Origin: Antricoccus suffuscus
Lineage (GTDB): Bacteria; Actinomycetota; Actinomycetes; Mycobacteriales; Antricoccaceae
Assembly: GCF_003003235.1 (NCBI RefSeq)
Contig: NZ_PVUE01000022.1
Span: 1-64,000, forward strand
Reading direction: 5' to 3'
Length of the DNA: 64,000 nucleotides
Shown here: one piece after another, positions 11,138-20,260 of the stretch
How positions within the stretch are numbered: position 1 is the stretch's first letter
Layout: every line of letters starts with the position of its first letter
Program-made: the position numbers and the translations under genes
The notes under the pieces: model-generated
Database searches by the model: none
The model's input: only the letters and a program-made list of their open reading frames with translations
Told to the model about the DNA's origin: nothing

Positions 11138-12706
11138 GTGGAAGAACCTGAACTCGTCCTCGTCGTCGATTGCGGCGCCCAATATGCGCAGCTCATCGCG
11201 CGGCGGGTCCGCGAGGCTCGCTGCTACAGCGAGATCGTCCCGCACACGATTACGGCGGCCGACGTCAAGAAGCGTGGCGCGCGCGCACTGATCATCTCGG
11301 GTGGACCGTCGAGCGTGTACGCCGAGGGCGCACCGAGTCTCGACCCCGACCTGTTCACGCTTGACCTGCCTATCTTCGGTATCTGCTATGGCTTCCAAGT
11401 CATGGCGCAGGTACTTGGCGGCACCGTTGCACATACAGGTACCTCCGAGTACGGGCGTACCGACCTTCAGGTCACGGCTCCCGATTCGGCGGTGTTTGCC
11501 GGTACGCCTGACACGCAGCAGGTCTGGATGTCGCATGGTGACGCCGTGACCGCGTGCCCGGCCGGTTTCTCGGTGACCGCGAAGACCGCTGGTGCTCCGG
11601 TCGCCGCGTTCGAGAATGTCGAGCGCAAGCTGTACGGCGTGCAATACCACCCCGAGGTCATGCACACCGCGCATGGACAACAGGCCTTGCAGAGTTTCCT
11701 GCACGACGTGGCGTTACTGCGTTCTGACTGGACGATGGACGCCGTCGTAGACACGCAAGTCGCCGCAATCAAGGCGCAGGTCGGCGGCAGCCACGTCATT
11801 TGTGCACTGTCGGGCGGCGTGGACTCCGCGGTCGCCGCCGCGCTGGTCCAGCGGGCGATCGGCGATCAGCTGCATTGCGTGCTGGTTGATCACGGACTGA
11901 TGCGCCGTGGCGAGGTCGCGCAGGTCACGCGGGACTTTGAATCGTCCACCGGAGCTTCGCTACGGGTAATCGACGCGAGCGCGCGGTTTCTGGATGCGCT
12001 CGCCGGCGTCACCGACCCCGAGCTCAAACGGAAGATCATCGGGCGCGAGTTCATCCGGGTCTTCGAGGGTGCCGCTCGTGACGTCTTGGATGAGGCGACC
12101 GACGCCGGACGCGAGGTCGATTTTCTCGTCCAAGGCACGCTGTACCCCGATGTGGTCGAGTCCGGGGGCGGCGAAGGGGCCGCCAATATCAAGAGCCACC
12201 ACAACGTAGGCGGTCTCCCGGACGACCTGCAGTTCGGGCTGATCGAGCCGCTGAGGGCGCTGTTCAAGGACGAGGTACGCCGCGTCGGCATCGAGCTTGG
12301 GCTGCCTGAGCAGCTTGTCTGGCGTCAGCCGTTCCCCGGTCCTGGTCTTGCGCTGCGGATTATCGGCGAGATCACCCACGAGCGGCTTGAGATCGTGCGT
12401 GCGGCAGATCAGATCGTCCGAGACGAGCTCACCGCGGCCGGGCTGGATCGCGAGATTTGGCAGTGCCCCGTCGTACTGCTCGCTGACGTGCGTTCGGTCG
12501 GCGTACAGGGCGATGGGCGCACTTATGGTCACCCGATCGTATTGCGACCGGTCTCCAGCGAAGACGCGATGACGGCCGACTGGTCGAGGTTGCCGTACGA
12601 CGTGCTTGCGCGCGTCTCCAACCGGATCACTAATGAGGTACGCGAGGTCAATCGGGTCACCCTCGATATCACCAGTAAACCGCCTGGCACCATCGAGTGG
12701 GAGTAG
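11138..12706 (+). CDS. guaA: GMP synthase (glutamine-hydrolysing)
   Basis: 522 residues, normal length. Class I amidotransferase domain first: oxyanion region SGGPSSVY, nucleophile Cys83 in GICYGFQ, and His/Glu in QYHPEV. Then the ATP-pyrophosphatase domain with P-loop LSGGVDSAV (about residue 226) and the dimerisation domain ending [10 protein letters not shown], the usual GuaA C-terminus. It aminates XMP to GMP. GTG start with GAAGGAA eight bases upstream, three bases after the phosphatase stop. Convergent with the next gene, leaving ten bases between stops. Confidence 0.98.
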   Translation: MEEPELVLVVDCGAQYAQLIARRVREARCYSEIVPHTITAADVKKRGARALIISGGPSSVYAEGAPSLDPDLFTLDLPIFGICYGFQVMAQVLGGTVAHTGTSEYGRTDLQVTAPDSAVFAGTPDTQQVWMSHGDAVTACPAGFSVTAKTAGAPVAAFENVERKLYGVQYHPEVMHTAHGQQALQSFLHDVALLRSDWTMDAVVDTQVAAIKAQVGGSHVICALSGGVDSAVAAALVQRAIGDQLHCVLVDHGLMRRGEVAQVTRDFESSTGASLRVIDASARFLDALAGVTDPELKRKIIGREFIRVFEGAARDVLDEATDAGREVDFLVQGTLYPDVVESGGGEGAANIKSHHNVGGLPDDLQFGLIEPLRALFKDEVRRVGIELGLPEQLVWRQPFPGPGLALRIIGEITHERLEIVRAADQIVRDELTAAGLDREIWQCPVVLLADVRSVGVQGDGRTYGHPIVLRPVSSEDAMTADWSRLPYDVLARVSNRITNEVREVNRVTLDITSKPPGTIEWE

Positions 12707-12716
12707 TGCTCGCGGC

Positions 12717-13886
12717 TTAGAGGTCGAGCGGTTCGCAGGCCTTGGCGCTACTGATCGTCTTGTGGAGCGCCGTGTCCAGCTTGGCGACCTCGGACTTGAG
12801 CGTTGACGTTGGCCGCTCTAGCGCTTCTTTAATTTTGTCGCCGAACGTGCCGCCGGACTGTTCCTTGTTGCCCGAGCTGGTTGGATCGATGCTCGCGGCC
12901 GCGTCGTCGGCTGCGGCCGCCACGGCGCCCTGAATCTTGGTGAGGTCGCTGGCGGTCCCGCCGTCGGTGATGTCCGAAAGGTTGGCTCGCAGGTCTGTCA
13001 GCACAGAACTGCTCTTCTCCGCGATCGTGACCAGCTTGGCCTTTGCGACCGCACTGTTGCCCACGCTATCGACGTCCTGTGCAAGGCCCGCGCTCGTCTC
13101 CTGGTAGTCGGCGATCGCGCCGCAGACTTTGGTGGCCCATTTGTCTGGGTCGGCCGGTCGCGGGCTTCCCGGCGCGGGGAGGCCGCCGGTGTTGGGCGGC
13201 AACCGATCCGGAGTTGCGCCGTTGGGTGCCGTGGGAGTGGCCTCGGCAGAATCGCTGGTACGGCTTGACGGCCGGCTGCTTGGGTTGCTGGTGTTGTCCG
13301 CGTCCTGGCGGACGGGATCGTCGCCGAATGGTTTCGCGATGAGGACGAAGGCGGCCAGCAGGATGACGAGCGCGCCGATCCCGGCGGCCCAGAGTGCCTT
13401 CTTCTTGCGCCCTTCGGCGGGCCCGTCGGGTGCGCTCGTGCTTGGCCGTTGGTGGGGTCCGGGAGGCCCTCCAGGTCGGGGGTTCGACGCTATCGGGCTG
13501 GTGTTCGGCGCCCGATCGGCGCCCGCCGTCGTGGGCCTGGGCGATGCAATAGGAAGAGACGGCGGAATGACAGGTCCAGTTGCCGGCTGCGACCGGGACG
13601 GCGCGGTTGTTGGAAACTGCGCGGTTCGCGTCTGCGCGAGGTCGGTCTCGTCAAACTCGTCAGAAACATCATCGAAGTCGAGGAGGGTCGTGTCCTCGGC
13701 GGACGGGTCGTTGACGGGACTGCTGCCCGGCTGCGCCTCATCCGACGCGACGTCGCCCTCGGTATCGCCGTCTCGGGTGGGAATCGGCTCCGGTACCGGA
13801 GCCATCGTGGACCCGTCCGATCCGAGTCGGAACCGACGGAGGTTCGGCAGGTCAGGGTCGTCCCGGTTGTCGGGCCCGCGGGCCAT
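12717..13886 (-). CDS. Single-pass membrane protein with helical extracellular domain, unknown function
   Basis: 389 residues. Residues 1-170 are Pro/Ser/Thr/Asp-rich and probably disordered in the cytosol; one membrane helix follows a KKK stop signal (about 175-195, ALWAAGIGALVILLAAFVLI). An extracellular linker leads to a helical domain of about 145 residues bracketed by two Cys (KVCGAI and KACEPLDL) that could form a disulphide. No family was recognised. The ATG at 13886 is five bases after GGGAGA; a GTG codon sits directly before it. The long charged N-terminal tail could be a phosphorylation or partner-binding region, but that is a guess. Divergent from pcrA. Confidence 0.75.
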   Translation of the reverse strand: MARGPDNRDDPDLPNLRRFRLGSDGSTMAPVPEPIPTRDGDTEGDVASDEAQPGSSPVNDPSAEDTTLLDFDDVSDEFDETDLAQTRTAQFPTTAPSRSQPATGPVIPPSLPIASPRPTTAGADRAPNTSPIASNPRPGGPPGPHQRPSTSAPDGPAEGRKKKALWAAGIGALVILLAAFVLIAKPFGDDPVRQDADNTSNPSSRPSSRTSDSAEATPTAPNGATPDRLPPNTGGLPAPGSPRPADPDKWATKVCGAIADYQETSAGLAQDVDSVGNSAVAKAKLVTIAEKSSSVLTDLRANLSDITDGGTASDLTKIQGAVAAAADDAAASIDPTSSGNKEQSGGTFGDKIKEALERPTSTLKSEVAKLDTALHKTISSAKACEPLDL

Positions 13887-14013
13887 CACGTTCTCCCATG
13901 CGATCGCGTCAAAAGCGTGAGCAGTGAGCGCCCACGTGGTACCGACGTACCCTATGGCGTGCTCGTTCCATAGCGCGCCAAGGTGCCTGCTCGGCGGTGT
14001 CGGTGGTGGGCCG

Positions 14014-14019
14014 TAAAGT
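14014..14019 (+). promoter_or_regulatory. -10 element, leaderless pcrA transcript
   Basis: TAAAGT followed by seven bases and the ATG at 14027. This spacing puts the transcription start on the start codon. There is no ribosome site in front of this ATG, which supports the idea. Confidence 0.45.
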
Positions 14020-14026
14020 GGCGATG

Positions 14027-16339
14027 ATGCCTGAAACCATGCCTGATTCCACTCTCGATCCCGCGCTCGCGGACGACGCTCTGCTGCGCGATCTCAACCC
14101 GCCTCAGCGTGCCGCCGTGGTGCACGAAGGCAGTCCGCTGCTGGTCGTCGCGGGTGCCGGTTCGGGCAAGACGCGGGTGTTGACCAGGCGAATTGCATGG
14201 TTGCTGGACCGACGGAAGGTCGCGCCCGGCGCGATCCTCGCAATTACCTTCACCAACAAGGCCTCCGCCGAGATGAAGGAACGTGTCGCCGCCCTGGCCG
14301 GTGGCCGGGCGCGCAGCATGTGGGTGCTGACTTTCCATGCGGCGTGCGTGCGCATCCTCCGCGCCGAAGCTAAGACCATCGGCATGAAGTCGTCGTTCAC
14401 GATCTACGACCAGGGCGACTCCAAGCGGCTGATGACGTTGGTCGCCCGTGACCTGGACATCGACACCAAGCGGTTCCCGCCGCGGACCCTGTGCAATGTT
14501 GTCAGCAACGCGAAAAACGAACTGATCGATGAGGAGGCGTTCCGCGCCAACGCGAGCAACTCGGTCGAAAAGGTGCAGGGCGAGGCCTACGAGCTCTATC
14601 AGCGTCGGTTGCGTGAGGCCAACGCGTTCGACTTCGACGACCTGATCATGACGACGGTCAACCTGCTGCAGGCTTTCCCGGATACTGCCGAGCATTATCG
14701 GCGGCGGTTCCGGCACATCTTGGTCGACGAATACCAAGACACCAACCACGCGCAGTACATGCTGATTAAAGAGTTGGTCGGTGACGCGGACTCATCCGGT
14801 GCGCACGACATTCCGCCCGCGGAGTTGTGCGTGGTCGGCGACTCGGACCAGTCGATCTACGCCTTCCGGGGTGCGACGATCCGCAACATCGTGGAGTTCG
14901 AACGCGACTACCCCAACGCGCGCACGGTATTGCTGGAGCAAAACTATCGTTCTACCCAGACGATCCTGACCGCCGCCAACGCCGTCATCGCCAAGAACGC
15001 AGAACGCCGCCCCAAACGGCTGTGGACTGAAGCCGGCGAAGGGCGCCGGATCGAGGGGTACGTCGCGGAAAACGAGCACGACGAGGCGGCCTGGGTGGCG
15101 AAGCGGATCGACGAGATGGTCGACGCCAAAGAAGCGGTGCCGTCGGACATCGCGGTCTTCTATCGCACCAACAACTCCTCGCGGGTATTCGAAGAAGTGT
15201 TCATCCGCGTTGGGATGCCCTACAAAGTCGTCGGGGGAGTGCGTTTCTACGAGCGCAAAGAGGTCCGCGACGCGTTGGCCTACCTCAAGTACATCAGCAA
15301 TCCGGACGATGTCGTCGCCGTACGACGCATCCTCAATACTCCGAAGCGTGGCATCGGGGCACGTGCCGAGGCATGCGTCGAGGCGCTCGCCAGCAGGGAG
15401 CGCATCTCGTTTAACGAGGCGCTTCTGCGCGCCGACGAGGCGCCGGCGATCAACCCACGGTCGGTCAAGGCGATCCGCGAGTTCAACGACCTGATCGACG
15501 GCATCCGCACCGATCAAGATGAATCTGGTCCGGCCGGCGTACTCGAGTCGGTGCTGACCCGGACCGCGTACGCCGCGGAGCTCGAGGACAGCGACGACCC
15601 GCAGGACGCGAGCCGTCTGGACAATCTCAACGAGCTCGTCGCGGTGGCCGCCGAGTTCTCTCAACAGGATCCCGACGGCACTCTCGACGACTTCCTGGAA
15701 CGGGTGTCGCTGGTCTCCGACGCCGACCAGATTCCGGACGCCGACGGCGAGTCGGCCGGCGTCGTCACCCTGATGACGCTGCACACGGCGAAGGGACTGG
15801 AGTTTCCGACGATCTTCCTGACGGGCATGGAAGACGGACTGTTTCCACATCTGCGGTCGCTCGCGGATACCAAAGAGCTCGAAGAGGAACGCCGGCTGGC
15901 ATACGTCGGCATCACCCGCGCGCGGCAGCGACTGTTCATGTCGCGGGCCGTCGTACGCGGTCAGTGGGGTCAGCCCAGCTACAACCCGCCGTCACGGTTC
16001 CTCGACGAGATCCCGCCAGAACTGGTCGAGTGGGAGCAAGCCGACACGATTCGGTCGTCCGGTGACGGCTACGGCCGCAGCGTCGTGCCGGCGCAGCGCG
16101 CGGTGGGTCGGCGAATAGAGTCCGGGCTGAGCCGAGGTGGCCTGCGCGGCGGCGCGAAGGCCGGTCCACCCATGGCGCTCGCCGCCGGCGACCGGGTCAC
16201 TCATGACTCGTTCGGGCTCGGCACAGTGGTCGGCACCCGCGGCAACGCCGATAACGCGCAGGCCGAAGTTGACTTCGGGACCTCGGGCAAGAAGTGGCTG
16301 GTGCTGCGCTACGCCTCTGGCGTGATGCAGAAGCTCTGA
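14027..16339 (+). CDS. pcrA: ATP-dependent DNA helicase PcrA/UvrD
   Basis: 770 residues, superfamily 1A 3'-5' helicase for repair and replication restart. Motifs in order: Q-motif LNPPQRAAV, Walker A AGAGSGKTR, motif Ia ITFTNKAS, Walker B DEYQDTN, motif III GDSDQSIYAFRG, motif IV LEQNYRST, motif V LHTAKGLEF and motif VI GITRARQRL. The last 50 residues (GDRVTHDSFGLGTVVG onward) form the Tudor-like domain that contacts RNA polymerase in PcrA. ATG 14024 and 14027 are adjacent candidates; 14027 was chosen from the spacing to a TAAAGT box. The uvrD1 - M23 peptidase - sucCD order is known from mycobacteria. Confidence 0.96.
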   Translation: MPETMPDSTLDPALADDALLRDLNPPQRAAVVHEGSPLLVVAGAGSGKTRVLTRRIAWLLDRRKVAPGAILAITFTNKASAEMKERVAALAGGRARSMWVLTFHAACVRILRAEAKTIGMKSSFTIYDQGDSKRLMTLVARDLDIDTKRFPPRTLCNVVSNAKNELIDEEAFRANASNSVEKVQGEAYELYQRRLREANAFDFDDLIMTTVNLLQAFPDTAEHYRRRFRHILVDEYQDTNHAQYMLIKELVGDADSSGAHDIPPAELCVVGDSDQSIYAFRGATIRNIVEFERDYPNARTVLLEQNYRSTQTILTAANAVIAKNAERRPKRLWTEAGEGRRIEGYVAENEHDEAAWVAKRIDEMVDAKEAVPSDIAVFYRTNNSSRVFEEVFIRVGMPYKVVGGVRFYERKEVRDALAYLKYISNPDDVVAVRRILNTPKRGIGARAEACVEALASRERISFNEALLRADEAPAINPRSVKAIREFNDLIDGIRTDQDESGPAGVLESVLTRTAYAAELEDSDDPQDASRLDNLNELVAVAAEFSQQDPDGTLDDFLERVSLVSDADQIPDADGESAGVVTLMTLHTAKGLEFPTIFLTGMEDGLFPHLRSLADTKELEEERRLAYVGITRARQRLFMSRAVVRGQWGQPSYNPPSRFLDEIPPELVEWEQADTIRSSGDGYGRSVVPAQRAVGRRIESGLSRGGLRGGAKAGPPMALAAGDRVTHDSFGLGTVVGTRGNADNAQAEVDFGTSGKKWLVLRYASGVMQKL

Positions 16340-16360
16340 CGCAATCCATAGCAAGGTCCG

Positions 16361-16391
16361 GCGCGATCCGCGGGAAATTTGCCCCGCGATC
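16361..16391 (+). terminator. Hairpin after pcrA
   Basis: GATC-C-GCGGG pairs with CCCGC-GATC around an A/T loop (AAATTTG), nine pairs and one bulge, 22 bases after the pcrA stop. There is no T-run. It lies between convergent genes and may serve both directions. The remaining bases to 16568 show nothing I can assign. Confidence 0.5.
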
Positions 16392-16568
16392 CGAGTTTGA
16401 ACCCTCGACGTTACTTGTCCCGCCCGCCTACTGCATACACATGTGCCGTTCCGTAGCGCCGATGACGAGATCTTGCTGCCAAACAGCACAAATGTACGAT
16501 CGGTGCCCGACGGGTGCGGGACAGGCTCGCGGATCGCGCGGGCGAGCGTTACTTAGGACGAGCGGGCG

Positions 16569-17357
16569 CTACGAGATGATGATTCCGCGGGCGGCCAGCC
16601 AGGGAATCGGGTCGACCTTCTGGCCGCTAATCCCGCCGATGTGCACCTCGAGATGCAAGTGCGGACCGGTCGACTGCCCGTTGCTGCCGACTTCGGCTAT
16701 CTGCTGCCCGGCGTGCACAATGTCCCCGGTCTTGACGTCCATGACGTACATGTGGCCGTAGACGGTGACATCGCCGTTCTCGTGCAAGATATAGATGGCC
16801 AGCCCGAATCCGCTGGCCGGCCCCGCCTTCAGCACGACACCGTCGCCGACGGCGCCGATCGGCGTACCCAGCGGTGCGGCGAGGTCGATCCCGGCATGCA
16901 TGGTGCCCCAACGCTCACAGAAACAGCTGGTGTAGCGCGCAGACGGCACCGGGTTGACCCAGGCGGCCGATCCGGTCGCCAAACGTTCGGTTCGCGACGT
17001 ACGCAACTGGTCGAGGCGCTTGGCCGCCTCGGCCGCGCTGAGCTCGCTGGCCGCGTTTTCGGTGCCGCCATCGCTGAGACCGGCGCCGGACTCGCCGCCG
17101 ATGCCGTCACTCGAGGAGTACGCCGAGGCGGCGGACGTCGTGGAGGCCGGTGGGTGGATCCCGAACACGAGCAGCAGTACGCCGCCAATCGCCAGCCCGG
17201 CGAGCCACGCCGTGGTGCGGTGGAAGGGGAGGGATCGGGTCGCACCGTCGAGAGCGTCTTCATCGCGCTCGGCCATGGTCACTGGCGCGGGGTCTGCAGG
17301 TGCTGCGTGTTTATTGCTGCTGGCGGAATGTGCTTCGTCGAGTCGATGTCGCGACAC
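16569..17357 (-). CDS. M23 family metallopeptidase (LytM-type cell-wall hydrolase)
   Basis: 262 residues from GTG 17357. A cytosolic N-terminus is followed by one membrane helix (TTAWLAGLAIGGVLLLVFGI) and a Ser/Gly-rich linker with a short helix rich in Ala/Glu. The catalytic domain shows the LytM zinc motifs HAGIDLAAPLG (His, Asp) and HLHLEVH (His pair), so an active peptidoglycan endopeptidase is likely, outside the membrane. GTG 17357 has AAGGGG seven bases upstream; an ATG at 17402 and an ATG at 17276 are in-frame alternatives. Rv0950c, at the equivalent place between uvrD1 and sucC in M. tuberculosis, is of the same family. Confidence 0.9.
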   Translation of the reverse strand: MSRHRLDEAHSASSNKHAAPADPAPVTMAERDEDALDGATRSLPFHRTTAWLAGLAIGGVLLLVFGIHPPASTTSAASAYSSSDGIGGESGAGLSDGGTENAASELSAAEAAKRLDQLRTSRTERLATGSAAWVNPVPSARYTSCFCERWGTMHAGIDLAAPLGTPIGAVGDGVVLKAGPASGFGLAIYILHENGDVTVYGHMYVMDVKTGDIVHAGQQIAEVGSNGQSTGPHLHLEVHIGGISGQKVDPIPWLAARGIIIS

Positions 17358-17703
17358 GCAGGAGCCCCTTACGCCGCTAAAAACGGCATCAACGAAAAAC
17401 ATCGCACGGCAGCGCGGGCGCTCTCATCCTTCCCCGGACGAAGCGACCCAGACACGTGCGTCATGGGACACACGTCGGCAACCATGTGATGTTTACTGGC
17501 GTGAACGGCTCAAGCACGCGGCGCACTATGACGCCAAGTCTTGCGTTCGAGATCCAACCGTAATTATTCGTTTGCCTGCGCGCAACCACCGTGTGGGGCA
17601 TGTAACCGCCAAATACCCCGGATGTACGTGACGATCGACACCCGTGAGTAGCGCCGCGGCCGGTTGGGACGGTTTCGTTGTTACCGTTATTGATCGCCGC
17701 GAA
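17358..17703. other. Divergent intergenic region, no gene seen
   Basis: About 350 bases between the M23 peptidase and the next membrane-protein gene. I looked for a c-di-AMP (ydaO) riboswitch, because these often precede actinobacterial wall hydrolases, but did not find its conserved blocks. Both promoters must lie here; neither could be placed. Confidence 0.5.
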
Positions 17704-17735
17704 CACTTAGATGCCAATGCACTTAGATACCAATG
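17704..17735 (+). repeat. Two tandem 16-bp repeats before a membrane-protein gene
   Basis: CACTTAGATGCCAATG at 17704-17719 is followed directly by CACTTAGATACCAATG at 17720-17735, one base different. The second copy ends in an ATG (17733) that is an alternative start for the downstream gene. A regulator site or a recent small duplication would both fit. Confidence 0.75.
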
Positions 17736-17759
17736 AGCGGCGAACGGAGGGTCCCATCG

Positions 17760-18875
17760 GTGGCGAGCACGACACCCCGCGCAGGCAAGCAGGCCGCGAA
17801 GGCTAAGTCTGCTGGCGCGCGACCCACCGGGCGCAAGTCCGCGAAGGGACGTCCCGCCGGCGCGGTACGGCGTACCCCGCCCCGCCCAAAGCAAAGCGCG
17901 CCCGAGCTGACGTTCGGGACGCTGATCGCTCCGGACCGTTCGGGCGGCTGGGCGCCGATGGTGATGCGGGCCGCCGGTGCACTGGCTGTCGTCGGCGCAG
18001 TGGCGCTCGTCGTCGGCCAGTACACGCCTTACGCCGACCTCAGCGGACAAACGGTCACCGCGCCCGTCTCAGTGTTGTCGGTACTCGCGCAGCTCGTCCT
18101 CCTGACTGTCGTCGCGGGGGCCGGTGTCTTGCTGGCGATCGGTCGAGCCGGGCGTGCGGCTATGTCAGCGCTCCTCGCGTTTGGTGCGACGGCGGTCGGC
18201 TCGCTGATGCTTGCGATTTTCCAGACGTCCAGCATCCCAGAGCACCCCACGACGGATTTCTACTTCGGCAAGGGCTACGAGACAACCTCGATCACGGGAC
18301 TCACCGGGCACACCCTGACCGTCGCCGGCCAGGGCGCGCTGGTCGTGGCGTTGATCCTCTGCGCGATCTGCTGGCCCCGCATCGAGGACAACGACCCGGT
18401 ACCGCTGGAGGGTGCTCGCGTCGGAGTCGCGCTTGCGTCCGTCGGCGCTGGGATCATCGGCTTGATCGCGTTCTACAACCCGCCGGTCTTCCCGGCAGTG
18501 CGAGTCACCAAACCGGACGGGATCACCGAGGTGCCCGTAGATGTGCAGGTACCTGCAGGCCCGGGCGGCATGCTCGGCCTGGGTCGAGCCGGCGGCATCA
18601 CCTTTATGGTGACCGTCCTGATCGTCGGCGTACTGATCGCGTTTCTCTTGGCTCGTACGTCGGTCATCGGCGGCCTGGTCGGGTTGAGCGGCTTTTTCGC
18701 CTACGAGGCATTGCTGAACTTCCGTGACGTCATTGGTAATCCGGACTTTGTGGCCGGGGTCCGCTCGTACCTTCTAGCCGCGGCCACGGTCATCACAGCA
18801 GCCGGCGCCGTCTACGCAACGCTGACTCGGCGCCGTCGTACCGGACCGCTCGGCGCGGAAACCGACGAGATATGA
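17760..18875 (+). CDS. Eight-helix membrane protein, unknown function
   Basis: 371 residues from GTG 17760, which has CGGAGG nine bases upstream; ATG 17733 is in frame but within the tandem repeat. A basic, Ala/Pro/Lys-rich cytosolic tail of about 55 residues precedes eight predicted membrane helices. They fall into two sets of four: each set begins with a helix ending in an aromatic-Pro turn (VVGQYTPY, GLIAFYNPP), so the protein may be an internal duplication. A proline-rich extracellular loop separates helices 5 and 6. No family name can be given. It stands alone between the M23 peptidase and the B12-binding gene. Confidence 0.75.
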   Translation: MASTTPRAGKQAAKAKSAGARPTGRKSAKGRPAGAVRRTPPRPKQSAPELTFGTLIAPDRSGGWAPMVMRAAGALAVVGAVALVVGQYTPYADLSGQTVTAPVSVLSVLAQLVLLTVVAGAGVLLAIGRAGRAAMSALLAFGATAVGSLMLAIFQTSSIPEHPTTDFYFGKGYETTSITGLTGHTLTVAGQGALVVALILCAICWPRIEDNDPVPLEGARVGVALASVGAGIIGLIAFYNPPVFPAVRVTKPDGITEVPVDVQVPAGPGGMLGLGRAGGITFMVTVLIVGVLIAFLLARTSVIGGLVGLSGFFAYEALLNFRDVIGNPDFVAGVRSYLLAAATVITAAGAVYATLTRRRRTGPLGAETDEI

Positions 18876-19003
18876 CCGTCGACGGGTTTGGTCCGCGCAT
18901 TGTGATCCTGGCGGGTATGTACGCTCGTGGGTGATCGAGAAGTATCGGTGTTGTCCAGTAACGACGGGGTGCCAACCCCTCTGGCAAGTGAGGGAATGAG
19001 CAG

Positions 19004-19402
19004 ATGAGTTCTCGAATTCGGGTGGTTGTGGCTAAACCCGGCCTGGACGGACACGACCGAGGTGCCAAGGTCGTTGCGCGCGCATTGCGCGATGCAGGCA
19101 TGGAAGTGATCTACACAGGCTTGCACCAGACCCCCGAGCAGATTGTCGAGACGGTCCTGCAGGAGGACGCCGACTGCGTCGGGCTTTCGGTGCTGTCCGG
19201 CGCGCATATGACTCAGTTTGCGCGCGTCGCCGAGCTACTCAAGGAACGCGACGCGTCCGACGTGGTGATCTTCGGCGGCGGAATCATTCCGGAAGACGAC
19301 AAGGTCGAACTCGCAAAGATAGGCGTAGCGAAGGTCTTCACCCCCGGGGCCACGACAGAATCCATCGCCGCCTGGGTCAAAGAAAATGTGACCCGCGACT
19401 GA
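19004..19402 (+). CDS. Stand-alone cobalamin-binding protein (IcmB-like mutase small subunit)
   Basis: 132 residues, consisting only of a B12-binding Rossmann domain. The DxHxxG signature is present as GLDGHDRG (residues 14-21), with His as lower cobalt ligand, followed by the LSVLSGAH and FGGGIIP segments that cradle the nucleotide tail. Length and sequence match the small subunit of isobutyryl-CoA mutase and the C-terminal domain of methylmalonyl-CoA mutase. In Streptomyces coelicolor icmB is likewise far from icmA and lies near sucCD. The catalytic large subunit must be elsewhere. Start ATG has GAGGGA about nine bases upstream. Confidence 0.88.
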   Translation: MSSRIRVVVAKPGLDGHDRGAKVVARALRDAGMEVIYTGLHQTPEQIVETVLQEDADCVGLSVLSGAHMTQFARVAELLKERDASDVVIFGGGIIPEDDKVELAKIGVAKVFTPGATTESIAAWVKENVTRD

Positions 19403-19427
19403 TCCCGCGACTATAGAAATCAGATAT

Positions 19428-20147
19428 ATGAACCAGCCTCCGCAATTTCCCCAGCAAACGCCGCCAAACGGACCGTACGGCGGGCCGCCGCCGCGACAGT
19501 TCCCGCAAAGTGGCGCGCCGCAATTTGGCAACGGTCCCGCGCCGTCGCAGCAGCCGATGCAGCCACAGCAACCGGTGCAGCCCGTCGGCGGACCGCCGGC
19601 GCCGGTCGCGCCGATCAAGCCGCCGGATGACGGACGCGTTGTGGTGGAGGTCAATCGGACGATGGCGGCGGTGATCGCGATCGCGTGCGTTGCGGTCGCA
19701 ATCGCCATCGTTCTATGGCTGCAGTACGACGGCTCGCTGTTTGAGTTCGACAACGGCGCCGGGCGGGTCACCAGGGGCAGCATCTTGATCCACATCCTGC
19801 CGATCGTTCTCATCGTTGTCGCGGTCATACAGCTGGTCAAGCTTCTCGACAAACAGCCGAAGATCGTCTTCGAAGGCGGCGGAGTCCAGGTGCGCGACAA
19901 GACAAATACGGAGGGCGTCGCGCGCATCCCGTGGTCGGCGATCGGCCGGGTCTATGTCCACGAAACGATCGCGTTGGACAAAAAGGGCAAGCCGCGCAAG
20001 AACCAGCGTCCGTCGAAGAAGTGGGTCGTTGAAGGCCGCGACGGAGCGCAGCTAGCGAGTATTCCAACCTCGGGGCACAAGCCAGACCCAGATATCGGTC
20101 TCGGGCAGGTCGCCTCGATCGCGCATGGCAGGGCGCTGGTCGGCTAG
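19428..20147 (+). CDS. Two-helix membrane protein with Pro/Gln-rich N-terminus and PH-like tail
   Basis: 239 residues. Residues 1-68 are Pro/Gln/Gly-rich and disordered (PQQ, GPP repeats). Two membrane helices follow (about 78-98 [20 protein letters not shown] and 116-136). The cytosolic C-terminal 100 residues, with [12 protein letters not shown] and [13 protein letters not shown], have the beta-strand pattern of bacterial PH-like domains. Function unknown. It begins 26 bases after the B12-binding gene with no good ribosome site. Confidence 0.7.
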   Translation: MNQPPQFPQQTPPNGPYGGPPPRQFPQSGAPQFGNGPAPSQQPMQPQQPVQPVGGPPAPVAPIKPPDDGRVVVEVNRTMAAVIAIACVAVAIAIVLWLQYDGSLFEFDNGAGRVTRGSILIHILPIVLIVVAVIQLVKLLDKQPKIVFEGGGVQVRDKTNTEGVARIPWSAIGRVYVHETIALDKKGKPRKNQRPSKKWVVEGRDGAQLASIPTSGHKPDPDIGLGQVASIAHGRALVG

Positions 20148-20260
20148 CGACCTGGGAGCGATACGCTCGCTCACGGCCAGAATATTGCAGGACCCGCCTG
20201 CCAGATGACAGGTGTTCGAACATTCAAAAGCGCCGCGGCGCGACAAGGAATGGATGCATA

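Noticed and set aside
13129-13920. Plus-strand frame over the membrane-anchored protein gene
   Set aside because: Composition is Gly/Arg/Ser-rich shadow of the real minus-strand gene, which has a membrane helix, linker and Cys-framed domain.
16385-16420. tRNA-like T-arm (GGGTTCAAACTC on the minus strand)
   Set aside because: No acceptor, D or anticodon arms at the right distances.
17358-17703. c-di-AMP riboswitch upstream of the M23 peptidase
   Set aside because: Conserved blocks of the ydaO class could not be found on the minus strand.
18876-19003. Cobalamin riboswitch before the B12-binding gene
   Set aside because: The gap is only 128 bases and lacks a recognisable B12 box; GGGGT/ACCCC is just a small stem.
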